From Alphaproteobacteria bacterium (GTDB taxonomy: Bacteria > Pseudomonadota > Alphaproteobacteria > Caulobacterales > Maricaulaceae), in NCBI GenBank assembly GCA_024278855.1, contig JAJRSJ010000007.1:18070-82069 (forward strand): DNA of 64,000 bases, written 5' to 3'. A program made the position numbers and the translations under genes. Under the pieces are notes generated by a model, which was not told the origin of the DNA, searched no databases, and saw only the letters and a list, made by a program, of their open reading frames with translations. Below are positions 28,587 to 38,017 of this stretch, piece after piece (position 1 is the first letter of the stretch; each line of letters starts with the position of its first letter).

Positions 28587-28611
28587 CCGCAGGTTTGCCT
28601 GCGGGGTTTTT
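28587..28611 (+). terminator. Rho-independent terminator, plus strand
   Basis: CCGCAGG (28587-28593) pairs perfectly with CCTGCGG (28598-28604) around a TTTG loop, followed by GG and five T. Orientation is plus strand. No annotated plus-strand gene ends here, so it would end a small RNA or attenuate transcription toward amiC, 246 bases downstream. Confidence 0.65.
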
Positions 28612-28650
28612 AGTGCCGAATGTGTGTGGGTTTTGCATAAATTTCCAAGT

Positions 28651-28706
28651 TAAAGCTCCGTAAACGGAGCGTTATTTACTGAGTTTGGCGTTACGCGCCT
28701 AAACTC
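28651..28706. other. Two strong hairpins between rne and amiC
   Basis: GCTCCG/CGGAGC with a TAAA loop (28655-28670, extended by flanking TAA/TTA), and GAGTTT-GGCG/CGCC-AAACTC around TTACG with one bulge (28681-28706). They could belong to the rne 5' leader on the minus strand or to the amiC leader on the plus strand. Between 28707 and 28857 I see nothing beyond an AT-rich stretch and the G-rich ribosome binding site of amiC. Confidence 0.45.
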
Positions 28707-28857
28707 ATAGTCTGTATGTGGCACATAAACTCCAAAATTGCCAAGAGGAAATGTGTTTAATGTGTAAAAGCTTATATCTTGAGCTTAAGTGCAGAGCCTA
28801 AGCGCCGATTTTTTCAAATCGTAACCTTTCATCAAATATCTATAGGCAATAGGGGGT

Positions 28858-30192
28858 ATGATGATAAATTTATTGGCATTTCGCATAAACCTATGGGCAA
28901 AATTGCCGGGTTTTTATGGTTTGCCTATGCTATATATTTTATTCATGGGGCAGGTGTTTTTAGGCCAACAGGCTTACGGGGCAGAGATATCCGTCATTTC
29001 AGCCTATAAAAACGGTCTCTATGTAGACGAATCAGAGCATACACGGCTTCGCTTGCAGGTAAGGTTGGAAAAACCGCCAAATGTATTTTTCATGGCCGGC
29101 GACAAGCCCCGCATTGTCATTGATTTTAAAAATGCGAAATTAAGCCGAGGTTTACAGGACATGGCTCTAGATAATATAGCCAATGGCAAGTCGTATTTTA
29201 CCGGAGAGGGGGGGATCACCAAACTTCGCTTTGCTCGGCGCGGTCAGCAAGGTTTGCGGTTTGTGGCTGATCTGAAGCAAAGTGCCAGTTATGTGTCACA
29301 CTCATATGTTGACGGCGTGTTTGAAGTGCTTGTTGGCTATCAAGCCGGGGGGAAGACTAAAAACACCCCAAACCATAAAGTGCATACCGTGCCTGTTCCT
29401 GTTGTGCCTGTACCAAGGTTAAAACCGAGTTTGCGGGTGCAAATACATGACGGTATCCCTGTGCCGAGGTTGAAAGCCTCCCGGCGTCAACACTTGGCTA
29501 AACGTCTAGCTACCAAAAAACCAACACCCAAAAAACCGGTTATTGTCATCGATCCTGGCCACGGCGGCAAAGACCCTGGCGCCGTCGGGCGCGCACGGGT
29601 TATGGAAGAGCATATTACCTTAAAAGCGGCCATAGAATTGCGCAGACAATTACAAGCCAGTGGTAAATACAAGGTGGTGTTGACCCGTGCTAGCGACATA
29701 TATGTTGACCATGATAAACGGGTTTTAATCGCCCGTAAGGCGGGGGCGGATTTGTTTATCTCCTTGCATGCAGACTCCCTTAAAACGTCCAGCGCACGCG
29801 GCGCCTCGGTTTATACGCTTTCCAACCGGGCAGAAGCCAGAACCCATAAGGTCGTGCGGGCGCAAAATTGGGTTTTAGACGTTGACCTCGCCACTACATC
29901 GGACCCGGTTGGCAATATATTGGTTGACTTGGCTCAAAGAAAAACTTTAACAAAATCAGAGCGTTTTTCTAATATCCTGATCCCGGAATTAAAGCGAAGC
30001 TCAAAACTTTTGAACAATACCCATCGTCGGGCCGGGTTTTATGTGCTCCTGGCACCAGATGTGCCGGCCGTTTTGTTGGAAATGGGTTTCCTGTCCAATG
30101 CCCAGGATGAAAAACTGCTTAACACCGCCGCACACCGTAAAAAATTGATGAAAAGTGTAGCTCGGGCCATTGATAAATATTTTAAGCCGTAA
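28858..30192 (+). CDS. amiC: N-acetylmuramoyl-L-alanine amidase with AMIN domain
   Basis: 444 residues with an N-terminal hydrophobic export signal (about residues 10-40, ending near QQAYGAE). An AMIN domain follows (about 45-155, RIVIDFKNAKLSRGL), then a proline- and basic-rich linker, then an Amidase_3 catalytic domain from about residue 225. The latter has VIDPGHGGKDPG with the first Zn His, EEHITLKAAIEL with Glu, and SLHADS with the second His. It cleaves the amide between MurNAc and the stem peptide, needed for daughter-cell separation. A run of five G precedes the ATG; a second ATG follows directly. PBP1A is encoded just downstream. Confidence 0.93.
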   Translation: MMINLLAFRINLWAKLPGFYGLPMLYILFMGQVFLGQQAYGAEISVISAYKNGLYVDESEHTRLRLQVRLEKPPNVFFMAGDKPRIVIDFKNAKLSRGLQDMALDNIANGKSYFTGEGGITKLRFARRGQQGLRFVADLKQSASYVSHSYVDGVFEVLVGYQAGGKTKNTPNHKVHTVPVPVVPVPRLKPSLRVQIHDGIPVPRLKASRRQHLAKRLATKKPTPKKPVIVIDPGHGGKDPGAVGRARVMEEHITLKAAIELRRQLQASGKYKVVLTRASDIYVDHDKRVLIARKAGADLFISLHADSLKTSSARGASVYTLSNRAEARTHKVVRAQNWVLDVDLATTSDPVGNILVDLAQRKTLTKSERFSNILIPELKRSSKLLNNTHRRAGFYVLLAPDVPAVLLEMGFLSNAQDEKLLNTAAHRKKLMKSVARAIDKYFKP

Positions 30193-30323
30193 ATTTTATA
30201 CACAAATACGGTTACAAATCGGGGTTTGAGGCTTATACTGGACGGGATTCGTCGTCTGCCTCCGTGCCAAACTTAATCAAACTAGGCCTTATTTATGCCC
30301 AAGTTTAAACTTTAAAGACCAAT

Positions 30324-33167
30324 ATGAGCAGTAAAGACCCTAAAATAGTTGAACACGCCGATCAGGCAGATCAGGCCAAGCCGTCTAGGTGGCCTCTATA
30401 TTGGAAAATCACCAAATATGTATTTGCTGGCGGCTCGGTGCTTGGGGTGTTTAGCTTGATTTTTACAGGCGTATTTATTGTTCGCGCCGTTCGGGATTTG
30501 CCGACATTGGAGGCCGTACAACAATATGCGCCTGCCGTGATGTCGCGGGTACATGCCGGGGACGGTAAACTTATCGCTGAATACGGTATTGAAAAACGGG
30601 TTTTTGTGCCCATAAATGCCATTCCCATACAAATACAACATGCATTGATCGCTTCGGAAGATCAGCGTTTTTATACCCATGACGGCTTTGACCCCAGAGG
30701 GTTTGTACGGGCCATGCGGGCCAATATCGGCCATAAACTTAAAGGCAGGCGTCTTGAGGGTGGTTCAACCTTGACCCAGCAAGTCGCCAAACATTTCTTG
30801 GTCGGCGATGAGCGCAATGTCGCCCGGAAAATTCGTGATATTTTCATTGCCAAGCGTATTGAGAAAGCCATTAGCAAGGACGAAATCCTCGAGCTTTACT
30901 TAAATGACGTGTATTTTGGCCGCAGAGCTTACGGTATTGCTGGCGCGTCGCTGAATTATTTTAACAAGCCTTTGGACAAGCTTAGCCTTGGGGAGATGGC
31001 CTATTTGGCGGGCTTGGTTAAAGGGCCAAGCAATTATCAATTGGACAAAAACCAAGACCGGGCCATCAATCGGCGCAATTATGTTTTAAACCGAATGGCG
31101 GCGGACGGTTATATTACGCCTGAACAAAACGCTGCGGCAAAACTTGAAGACTTGAGCGTATCAGAACGCTTGCGCGGTGATGAATATCTGGCTGCGGAAT
31201 ATTTCGTGGCTGAGGTTCGCAAGCAAATCAATACGATGTACGGCGAGGCGCAGCTCAATGAAGGCGGGCTTTCTATCCGGACCACCCTGGATACCAAAAT
31301 GCAACTCATGGCCCGCAAGGCGCTGCGGCGCGGGCTGGAAATGTATGATCGCCGCCACGGGTTTCGCGGGCCCATAGCCCGTGTGGAGACGGGTCAGGAT
31401 TGGCGCGATTTTTTGAACGAATTTACCCCGCCGAAAGATATTTCCCCCTGGCAGGTAGCCGTGGTGCTAAAAGCCGAGGGCGAAATTGCGGAAATCGGTT
31501 TTGCGGACGGCGAAAACGGCTCTATCCACATCAAGGATATAGATTGGGCCAAGCAAGTCGCCGCCGATTTTAAGCTAGGGCCGGCCCCCAAATCTGTCAC
31601 GGAAGTCTTCGCTAAAAATGATGTTATTTTGGTGGAGCGTAAACCAGATACCGAAGCTGATAATAGCTATAATCTCCGCCAGATACCAATCGCCAATGGC
31701 GGGATTATTGCTATGGATCCGCACACTGGCCGGGTTTTGGCCCTTGTGGGTGGCTATAGTTTTTCTCAAAGCCAGTTTAACCGCGCTACCCAAGCCTATC
31801 GTCAGCCCGGATCGTCCTTCAAGCCCTTTGTCTATATGGCGGCACTGGATAGCGGGCTTACCCCGTCGAGCCAGATATTGGACGCGCCTTTTGTCATCGA
31901 ACATAATGACCGCGATGAAAGCTGTATGGAGCAGTTGCGAGAGGGGCAAAGCAGGTTGGTTTTCGGGCCGCAAGACCCTGAGCCAGACATACAGCCAGAA
32001 ACCCCGGATGCTGTGCCACAAGAAGTATTATCACGCGGCCAGTTGGGGGAAGACGGTGAAAAAATCGAATGCGGCCCGGTGTTTTATAAGCCGGCAAATT
32101 TCAACGCTGGGCAATGGTACGGGCTATCAACACTTAGGCTCGGGATTGAAAAATCCCGTAACGCCATGACGGTGCGCCTCGCTAGCGATATTGGCATGGC
32201 CGCCATTAACCGATATGGCCGCAGTTTTGGCATTTATGATGAGACCAAACACGAACTGGCCTGGGCTTTGGGGGCCGGGGAGACGACTTTGCTGCGCATG
32301 GCTTCGGCCTATGCCGCCATTGTTAACGGCGGCAAGAAAGTGACGCCAACAATGCTTGACCGGGTGCAAGACAGTACGGGCAAGACCGTCTATTCCCATG
32401 ACAACAGGGCCTGTCCTGAATGTGGTATGGATGAATGGGCTGAGGGCATGATGCCGTCAGAACTCCCCGATGAGCGCGATGTGGTGGTTAGCCCTGTGAC
32501 CGCTTACCAAATGACTTCCATGTTGGAAGGGGTGGTCAAGCGCGGTACGGGTCGGCAAATGCTACGGTTAGGGCGGCCGATTGCGGGCAAAACCGGAACA
32601 ACCAATGATTACAAAGATGCCTGGTTTATGGGTTTTTCACCGGATTTGGTGGTGGGGGTTTATGTGGGCTATGATACGCCGCGCTCGCTAGGCACGGAGA
32701 CAGGCTCTCAGGCGGCTGGCCCGATCTTTAGGTTTTTCATGGCGGACGCGCTCAAAGACAAGCCAAAACTGGCATTTCGGATCCCCGACGGTGTGTTGCT
32801 GGCTCCGGTGGATCAGGGTAGCGGTGAGCCGTCCTATATTGGTGCGCCTAATTTTATTTTTGAGGCCTTTAAGCCCGGTACGGAACCACGCATCGGCGGT
32901 AACCGCAACAAGATTAGTGTCGGCGGCAGCGGCAGCTATGACGGTTTTGATTTTGGCTTTGGCAATCAAGGCGGGCAAGAGAGCCGGGCGGGTGAACCAA
33001 TAGAGCAACCCGCTCAAGGTGCGCAAGATGCCCAAACGCAAAATGATGCAAATTTACCAATTTCGCCGGATGCGGAAGCTCGGTCGCGGCCCCCAAAACC
33101 CGAGCCCAAGCCAGAAGATGCTGAAGATGCTGAAGATGAGGTAGACCTGGACGACGGCTTGTACTAG
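30324..33167 (+). CDS. mrcA: Penicillin-binding protein 1A
   Basis: 947 residues. One N-terminal membrane helix (VFAGGSVLGVFSLIFTGVFIV) is followed by the GT51 glycosyltransferase with ASEDQRFYTHDGFD near residue 110 and GGSTLTQQVAKH. Then comes an OB-like insertion, and the transpeptidase with the SxxK serine in GSSFKPF near residue 496, an SRN motif, and KTGTT near residue 755. The tail after about residue 860 is Gly-, Pro- and acidic-rich and probably disordered. It polymerises and crosslinks peptidoglycan in the periplasm. The order amidase-PBP1A-prfB is common in this class of bacteria. Confidence 0.96.
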   Translation: MSSKDPKIVEHADQADQAKPSRWPLYWKITKYVFAGGSVLGVFSLIFTGVFIVRAVRDLPTLEAVQQYAPAVMSRVHAGDGKLIAEYGIEKRVFVPINAIPIQIQHALIASEDQRFYTHDGFDPRGFVRAMRANIGHKLKGRRLEGGSTLTQQVAKHFLVGDERNVARKIRDIFIAKRIEKAISKDEILELYLNDVYFGRRAYGIAGASLNYFNKPLDKLSLGEMAYLAGLVKGPSNYQLDKNQDRAINRRNYVLNRMAADGYITPEQNAAAKLEDLSVSERLRGDEYLAAEYFVAEVRKQINTMYGEAQLNEGGLSIRTTLDTKMQLMARKALRRGLEMYDRRHGFRGPIARVETGQDWRDFLNEFTPPKDISPWQVAVVLKAEGEIAEIGFADGENGSIHIKDIDWAKQVAADFKLGPAPKSVTEVFAKNDVILVERKPDTEADNSYNLRQIPIANGGIIAMDPHTGRVLALVGGYSFSQSQFNRATQAYRQPGSSFKPFVYMAALDSGLTPSSQILDAPFVIEHNDRDESCMEQLREGQSRLVFGPQDPEPDIQPETPDAVPQEVLSRGQLGEDGEKIECGPVFYKPANFNAGQWYGLSTLRLGIEKSRNAMTVRLASDIGMAAINRYGRSFGIYDETKHELAWALGAGETTLLRMASAYAAIVNGGKKVTPTMLDRVQDSTGKTVYSHDNRACPECGMDEWAEGMMPSELPDERDVVVSPVTAYQMTSMLEGVVKRGTGRQMLRLGRPIAGKTGTTNDYKDAWFMGFSPDLVVGVYVGYDTPRSLGTETGSQAAGPIFRFFMADALKDKPKLAFRIPDGVLLAPVDQGSGEPSYIGAPNFIFEAFKPGTEPRIGGNRNKISVGGSGSYDGFDFGFGNQGGQESRAGEPIEQPAQGAQDAQTQNDANLPISPDAEARSRPPKPEPKPEDAEDAEDEVDLDDGLY

Positions 33168-33201
33168 AAGCCTTCAACACGAAAATTTAAAGGTCTAAGA
33201 A

Positions 33202-34333
33202 ATGGCGGCAGAACACGATCAGTTAAGCGCGCAAATCAAGCAGTCTATTGCACTGCTGAGGAGGCGTCTTTGACCCTGAAGAATCTGAACGGCGCCTTGC
33301 CGAAATAAATGCCCTGATTGAGAGCCCTGATTTTTGGAATGGCGCCGCCAAAGCCCAAGCCATGATGCGTGAGCGCGGGCGCTTGGAAACGGCGTTTGAG
33401 CAAATATCCAATTTGGAAAGTGAACTGGCTGATACGCTGGAGCTTATTGAAATGGCCGAAGCTGAAAACGATGTTGATATATTGGAAGAAGCCTCGGACA
33501 CATTGGTTTCATTAGAAAAACAAGCCGGAAAAGCCGAGATAGAAGCGCTCTTGTCCGGGGAGGTTGACGCCAATAATGCTTTTGTAGAAATTCATCCCGG
33601 GGCAGGCGGTACCGAGGCTCAGGACTGGGCTCAAATGCTGTTGCGCATGTATGTGCGCTGGGCTAATAAGCGCGGCATGAAGGTCGAAATATTGGAAGAA
33701 CAGGCCGGCGATGAAGCGGGGCTTAAATCCGCGACAATTCTGGTCAAAGGCCATAATGCATTTGGCTGGCTCAAAACCGAAAGCGGCGTACACAGGCTAG
33801 TGCGGATCTCCCCATTTGATAGTTCGGCGCGGCGCCATACCAGTTTTGCCAGTGCTTGGGTATATCCTGAAATTGACGATACAATCGATATAGAAATTGA
33901 CGAGAGCGAGTGCCGGGTGGATACCTACCGGGCATCAGGTGCGGGTGGTCAGCACATCAACAAAACCGACAGTGCGGTGCGCATTACCCACGAGCCTAGC
34001 GGTATAGTCGTGCAGTGCCAAAGTGACCGTTCCCAACATAAGAACCGGGCGCGTGCCTGGGATATGTTACGGGCGCGTTTGTACGAGCGTGAGATGCAAA
34101 AGCGCGAAGCTGAAGCCCAGGCCCAGGCTGCCAATAAATCGGAAATCGGCTGGGGACGCCAAATCCGCTCCTATGTTCTACAGCCTTACCAGATGATCAA
34201 AGACCTAAGAACCGGCGTGGAAACCTCAGATGTCAACGGTGTTTTGGACGGAGACCTAGACGGGTTTATGGCCGCCAGTCTGGCTGCAGCCATTGGCGAA
34301 GATAAAGCTGAGAACGAAGGTGAGGGCAGTTAA
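33202..34333 (+). CDS. prfB: Peptide chain release factor 2, with programmed +1 frameshift
   Basis: The reading starts at ATG 33202 and meets an in-frame TGA at 33271-33273, after 23 codons. A +1 shift at CTT-TGA continues into the main 353-codon frame ([14 protein letters not shown]), giving about 376 residues in total. Upstream of CTT the mRNA carries AGGAGG, the internal Shine-Dalgarno-like stimulator of the known RF2 autoregulatory frameshift. Downstream are the SPF stop-recognition tripeptide ([12 protein letters not shown]) and the catalytic GGQ in [16 protein letters not shown]2 ends translation at TGA and TAA, so scarcity of RF2 favours the shift and raises its own production. Confidence 0.97.
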
Positions 34334-34454
34334 TAATCCCACGCTAAAAGTATAATCCCTTAGCAAAAAAAACCTTGCGGATTAACCTTTGGTTCACCAT
34401 GCTCCTAAACTTGGCGTTTACCATAACTGGCTAGAAATATGGTTGGAGACTTAT

Positions 34455-35563
34455 ATGGTTGCGCAGTTAAAAATCAGCTCGACAGACGTAAAACGTCTGG
34501 TTTCACATCCTGACAGGGATGTGCGCGCCGGGCTAGCGCAAAAAGTTTGTCGCCAAGTCAGAGCGCTAGAGCTTTCGGAGCAAGAGCGCGAAACCGTCAA
34601 ACAAATCCTGTGGTTTATTGCCCGCGATACGGCAGCAATGGTGCGGCGGGCTTTGGCCGTTACGTTGAAAAACTCGCCTAATTACCCAAAGAAATAGCCC
34701 AAAAGCTCATCCGCGATGTGGATACGATTGCGGTACCAATCTTGGCGCATTCGCCGGTACTTGACGACGGCGATTTAATCGAGATATTAAAATCCAAGGC
34801 GGCGGCAAAACTGATGGCCGTCAGCAAACGAAGCCATTTGGGCGGCGATTTGGTCAAAGCAATCATTCGTTATGGGGATAGCCGCGTGGTGGCGTCTGTG
34901 GCGGCCAATGACGGGGCGCAAATAGGCGCGAAGCTTGGCGTAAAAATGTTGGACATCTACCGCGACGATGATCTGATCAAGGAAAGTTTTATTGCACGGC
35001 GTGATTTGCCACCGTTGATTATTGAAAAATTATTAACTCTGGTCAGCGCAGAGGCGGCGCGGCGGCTTTACGAAAACCACGAAATTCCATTGGAAAGCGC
35101 CGTGGATTTGGCCCGACAAACCCGCGAGCGGGCCAGTGTGGATTTTATCGCCCAAAGCTGGGTGAGCCGGGATTTGAAATCACTTATCGTGCGTCTCGAC
35201 GCCGAGGACAGGCTGACCAATTCTCTTATTGTGCGGGCGGCCTGTTGTGGGCAAATGCGGTTTTGCGAACAGGCTTTGGCGCAAAAATCTGGAGTTAGTC
35301 TGGGCAAAGCGGCCTTGATGATCCATGATAGCGGCCCATTTGGCTTAAAGGCCTTATGTACACAAGCCGGTCTTGAGGACAGGGACGCGGCTATTTTAAG
35401 GGCCGGGATTGCCATTTATAGGGATTTGGAAGCCGCAGGCAACTTGCGCAACAAACCGGCATTTCAAGCCGCTATGCTAGAGCGCGTTTTGACTTTGCCG
35501 ATTACATTTTCTCGGGTCGATACGGATTATTTAATGGATAAATTGGACGCGCTTGCGGCCTAA
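34455..35563 (+). CDS. DUF2336 protein, reading frame interrupted by a -1 shift
   Basis: The first part starts at ATG 34455 (GGAG seven bases upstream) and ends at TAG 34695-34697. The second part continues one frame back from about 34690 to 35563. Joined, the protein of about 369 residues runs smoothly through LKNSPN-PKEIAQKLIRDVDTIAVPILAHSP, which matches DUF2336 proteins of alphaproteobacteria, made of HEAT-like helical repeats. One extra T in the TT at 34682-34683 would restore the frame. Alternatively the sequence CCCAAAG at 34685-34691 is in the correct register for a -1 ribosomal slip. Function of DUF2336 is not known to me. It could be an error, a pseudogene or a recoded gene. Confidence 0.75.
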
Positions 35564-35572
35564 ATTATGGGG

Positions 35573-36514
35573 CTATTCCTGCGGGCAATATGGAGCAGCG
35601 GCTGAGGATATTGGTGCGCAATCATCATTGACAAAATCATCCTCTATAGGCCAGTCAAAAATCGTACCGGGATCATCAGTTATAACCGGATCATCTACAA
35701 GACCGGAATCCCAAGGCCCGACCGGATCAGCAGGTGAAAACAAATCTTGCTCAAAAGGTCTAAATGAAACATTGCTTGTAGGGGTTGTGCGCAGTTTTTC
35801 ATTAAAGAGGTTAAGAATATTGCCGTCCAAGAGAAATGGCCCGATCGGCGCGCTATTGGCACTGGGTACGAAAATTGCGAAGCCGCTACGCTTGGTGTTA
35901 ACTGTTACGCCGCCTGAAGTAACACTGATTTCCCCTTTTGTATTACGGGCCTTACTTCGTCTGCCCGGGCCGCGCAGGACAAACAAGCTTGCGCCTGCCA
36001 GATCAATATTGGTGCCTTGAGGGATCAGTCCGGCCTGTCTGGCATATTCAACCGCTTCAACACCGACCAAACCTTCGACGATTGTGCCGCGCACGCCCAT
36101 GCTTGCCACGGGGGGGTCTATTGAAACAGTTTGCGGGTTGGATTTGGAAATATTGCCCGACATAAACCGGAACATGCCTTTGCGCACCGAGGCAGATAAG
36201 CCATTATTGTTGCTGCTTGGGTCATAGACAAATTTATCTATGGTCAAGGCGCAATCAGGCCCGACCGTAAACACGGTTTGATCTTTAAGCAAAACTTGCA
36301 AGCTGCTGAGGCGGGACGAATTAACTTCATCGCCCAAAAAGATAGGAGCTTTTACCAGAGCTTGCTTGGCGGCCTGTGTGCCTGAACGTATGGTGACATC
36401 ACCTTTTACGGCGGAATTTATGCCAATTTCGCCCTCGGCGGCAAAAACGTTTGGTGCCAATAATACCAGCCATATGAGAGCTGTGCCGGTTACAAATGTG
36501 CTCATTTTCATCAT
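35573..36514 (-). CDS. Exported FecR-domain protein
   Basis: 313 residues with a signal peptide (FVTGTALIWLVLLAPNVFA, cleavage after AEG or nearby). A FecR-like beta domain follows: EIGINSAVKGDVTIRSG, LLKDQTVFTVGPDCALTIDKFVYDP, VSIDPPVASMGVRGTIVEGL. Unlike anti-sigma FecR there is no cytoplasmic domain or membrane helix, so the protein is periplasmic or exported. The tail is Asp/Pro-rich and ends near a Cys pair. It lies 35 bases downstream of the TPR/beta-barrel gene on the same strand; a CHASE2 cyclase gene is divergent beyond. This neighbourhood is a recurring one in Proteobacteria. Confidence 0.82.
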   Translation of the reverse strand: MMKMSTFVTGTALIWLVLLAPNVFAAEGEIGINSAVKGDVTIRSGTQAAKQALVKAPIFLGDEVNSSRLSSLQVLLKDQTVFTVGPDCALTIDKFVYDPSSNNNGLSASVRKGMFRFMSGNISKSNPQTVSIDPPVASMGVRGTIVEGLVGVEAVEYARQAGLIPQGTNIDLAGASLFVLRGPGRRSKARNTKGEISVTSGGVTVNTKRSGFAIFVPSANSAPIGPFLLDGNILNLFNEKLRTTPTSNVSFRPFEQDLFSPADPVGPWDSGLVDDPVITDDPGTIFDWPIEDDFVNDDCAPISSAAAPYCPQE

Positions 36515-36549
36515 AATATATCCACGTTTAGCCTGAGTTTAAATCTAAG

Positions 36550-37878
36550 TTAAAAATCAAATACCAGTTTCATTTCCGCCCCAAGATTTTCATAATCCAA
36601 CACTGAATTATTGGAATTCCGGTTGGTGTAATTAAGCCCGGTTTCGAAATAGACATTGTCCAATCCGGGGTTGTCGGTCATATTTATCAAAGCGCCAATA
36701 GCATTAAAAGAAGCGCCTAGTCCCAGACGGCCAAACATTTGGTCATCTTCGCGCCGGGTCGGGGTCGGATTATTAAAGCTTGGCCCGTCATATTTAAGAC
36801 TACGGTAGGTGGCACGCCCATTAAAGTAAAAGCCGTTGTTAAATTCACTTTTAAACCGTCCCGACACGCGAAAACCGTCATAGGCAAAAATAGCATTAGA
36901 TGCGTTTTTGTCTTCATATCCCACGGACGCGCTTAGAAACGAATTGCGGTTTATTCTTTTGATCACCCCTGTACTGACAGTCATTTTATCACCACTTCGT
37001 AGGGTCTCAATCGTGGTAAAGCTTAGATTATCATAGTCTTGGTCATGCCAGCTACCGCGCAGCCAAATACCCGCCGTTTCACCAATAGCTTTTCTAAGGG
37101 TGAGCCTGCCGCCATATTCGCGCAAATATTTTTCGCCGCTGATATTAATTTGTGATACCTGGCCATCTGCGGCCCAGGCAAACCCGTTGCCAAAATCACC
37201 GGATAATCCGCCAAACCCGCCAAACCCGTCATAATCAGCCCGTGAGAAAGACGCGTGCCGCCGCATTTGCCCTTCAACGCCCGCGCTGAATTTAAGGCCG
37301 CTATCCCCTATAGGACTTGAATATTTTATGGCCGCTTGCGCAAATGCGGATTGGTCGTCACGATCTGCGAATGTCAACAAGGGGTCTGATAACGCATTGC
37401 CGGCATTGTTATCAAACCTGACACCCACGGCGACACGAGCCGATAAGCCACTAGAAACACCGCTGGCCGTAGTATTGCTGTCCGTGTTACCAACAATATT
37501 GTCTCTGTAAGATTGAACCATTGCCCGCTGCTTGGGTGTAAGTGGTCGGTTTTCCAACAAATTTAACTCGCGAAGGGCCGCTTGGCGGTCATCAAGCCGA
37601 AACAAGACAAGCGCATACAAAAGGCGCGCCGAATCCCAATTGGGAGATGCAAATAACATGCGCTCCAAAGCGGCGGTGGCCGAAAGTAGATCACCCGCAG
37701 CTATTTGTTGGCGGGCATAGTTGAGATTAAGGTCATGGTTGTCAGGGTTGGCATAGATTTGTTCGAAACTGATCTTGGGGCCATTATATTCGGCGCCTAA
37801 AGCCGCCTCGGGTATCACCAAAAAAGCACCCAGAGCAATCGAGGTGGATATTGTTAAAAAACTGGTTTTTCGATCCAT
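36550..37878 (-). CDS. Outer-membrane protein with TPR N-terminus and Slam-like beta-barrel
   Basis: 442 residues. A signal peptide comes first (ISTSIALGAFLVIPEAALG). A TPR-like helical part follows at about residues 35-130 (LNLNYARQQIAAGDLLSATAALERML), then a C-terminal region of alternating strands with many Gly, Tyr and Phe, ending in VFDF, the phenylalanine that marks outer-membrane barrels. The arrangement resembles DUF560/Slam proteins, which help bring lipoproteins to the surface. Whether the adjacent FecR protein is its client is inference. Confidence 0.72.
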   Translation of the reverse strand: MDRKTSFLTISTSIALGAFLVIPEAALGAEYNGPKISFEQIYANPDNHDLNLNYARQQIAAGDLLSATAALERMLFASPNWDSARLLYALVLFRLDDRQAALRELNLLENRPLTPKQRAMVQSYRDNIVGNTDSNTTASGVSSGLSARVAVGVRFDNNAGNALSDPLLTFADRDDQSAFAQAAIKYSSPIGDSGLKFSAGVEGQMRRHASFSRADYDGFGGFGGLSGDFGNGFAWAADGQVSQINISGEKYLREYGGRLTLRKAIGETAGIWLRGSWHDQDYDNLSFTTIETLRSGDKMTVSTGVIKRINRNSFLSASVGYEDKNASNAIFAYDGFRVSGRFKSEFNNGFYFNGRATYRSLKYDGPSFNNPTPTRREDDQMFGRLGLGASFNAIGALINMTDNPGLDNVYFETGLNYTNRNSNNSVLDYENLGAEMKLVFDF

Positions 37879-38017
37879 AAAATAGCCCCATTTCTACACA
37901 AAAATATATCGCCTGAACAGCAACGGATTTTGTATTATTCCTTAAACTAGCCTCAATCCATCATTCTATCAATGGCTTATTTGTAGGGGAGATATTGAGG
38001 TTTTGACTTAATAAACA

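Noticed and set aside
34383..34397. CtrA-like TTAA-N7-TTCA upstream of the DUF2336 gene
   Set aside because: One mismatch to a short AT-rich consensus; such matches are expected by chance in this sequence.
34662..34672. GAAAAAC as a -1 slippery site in the DUF2336 gene
   Set aside because: A slip there would meet a TAA at once in the -1 frame, so the break must lie further downstream.
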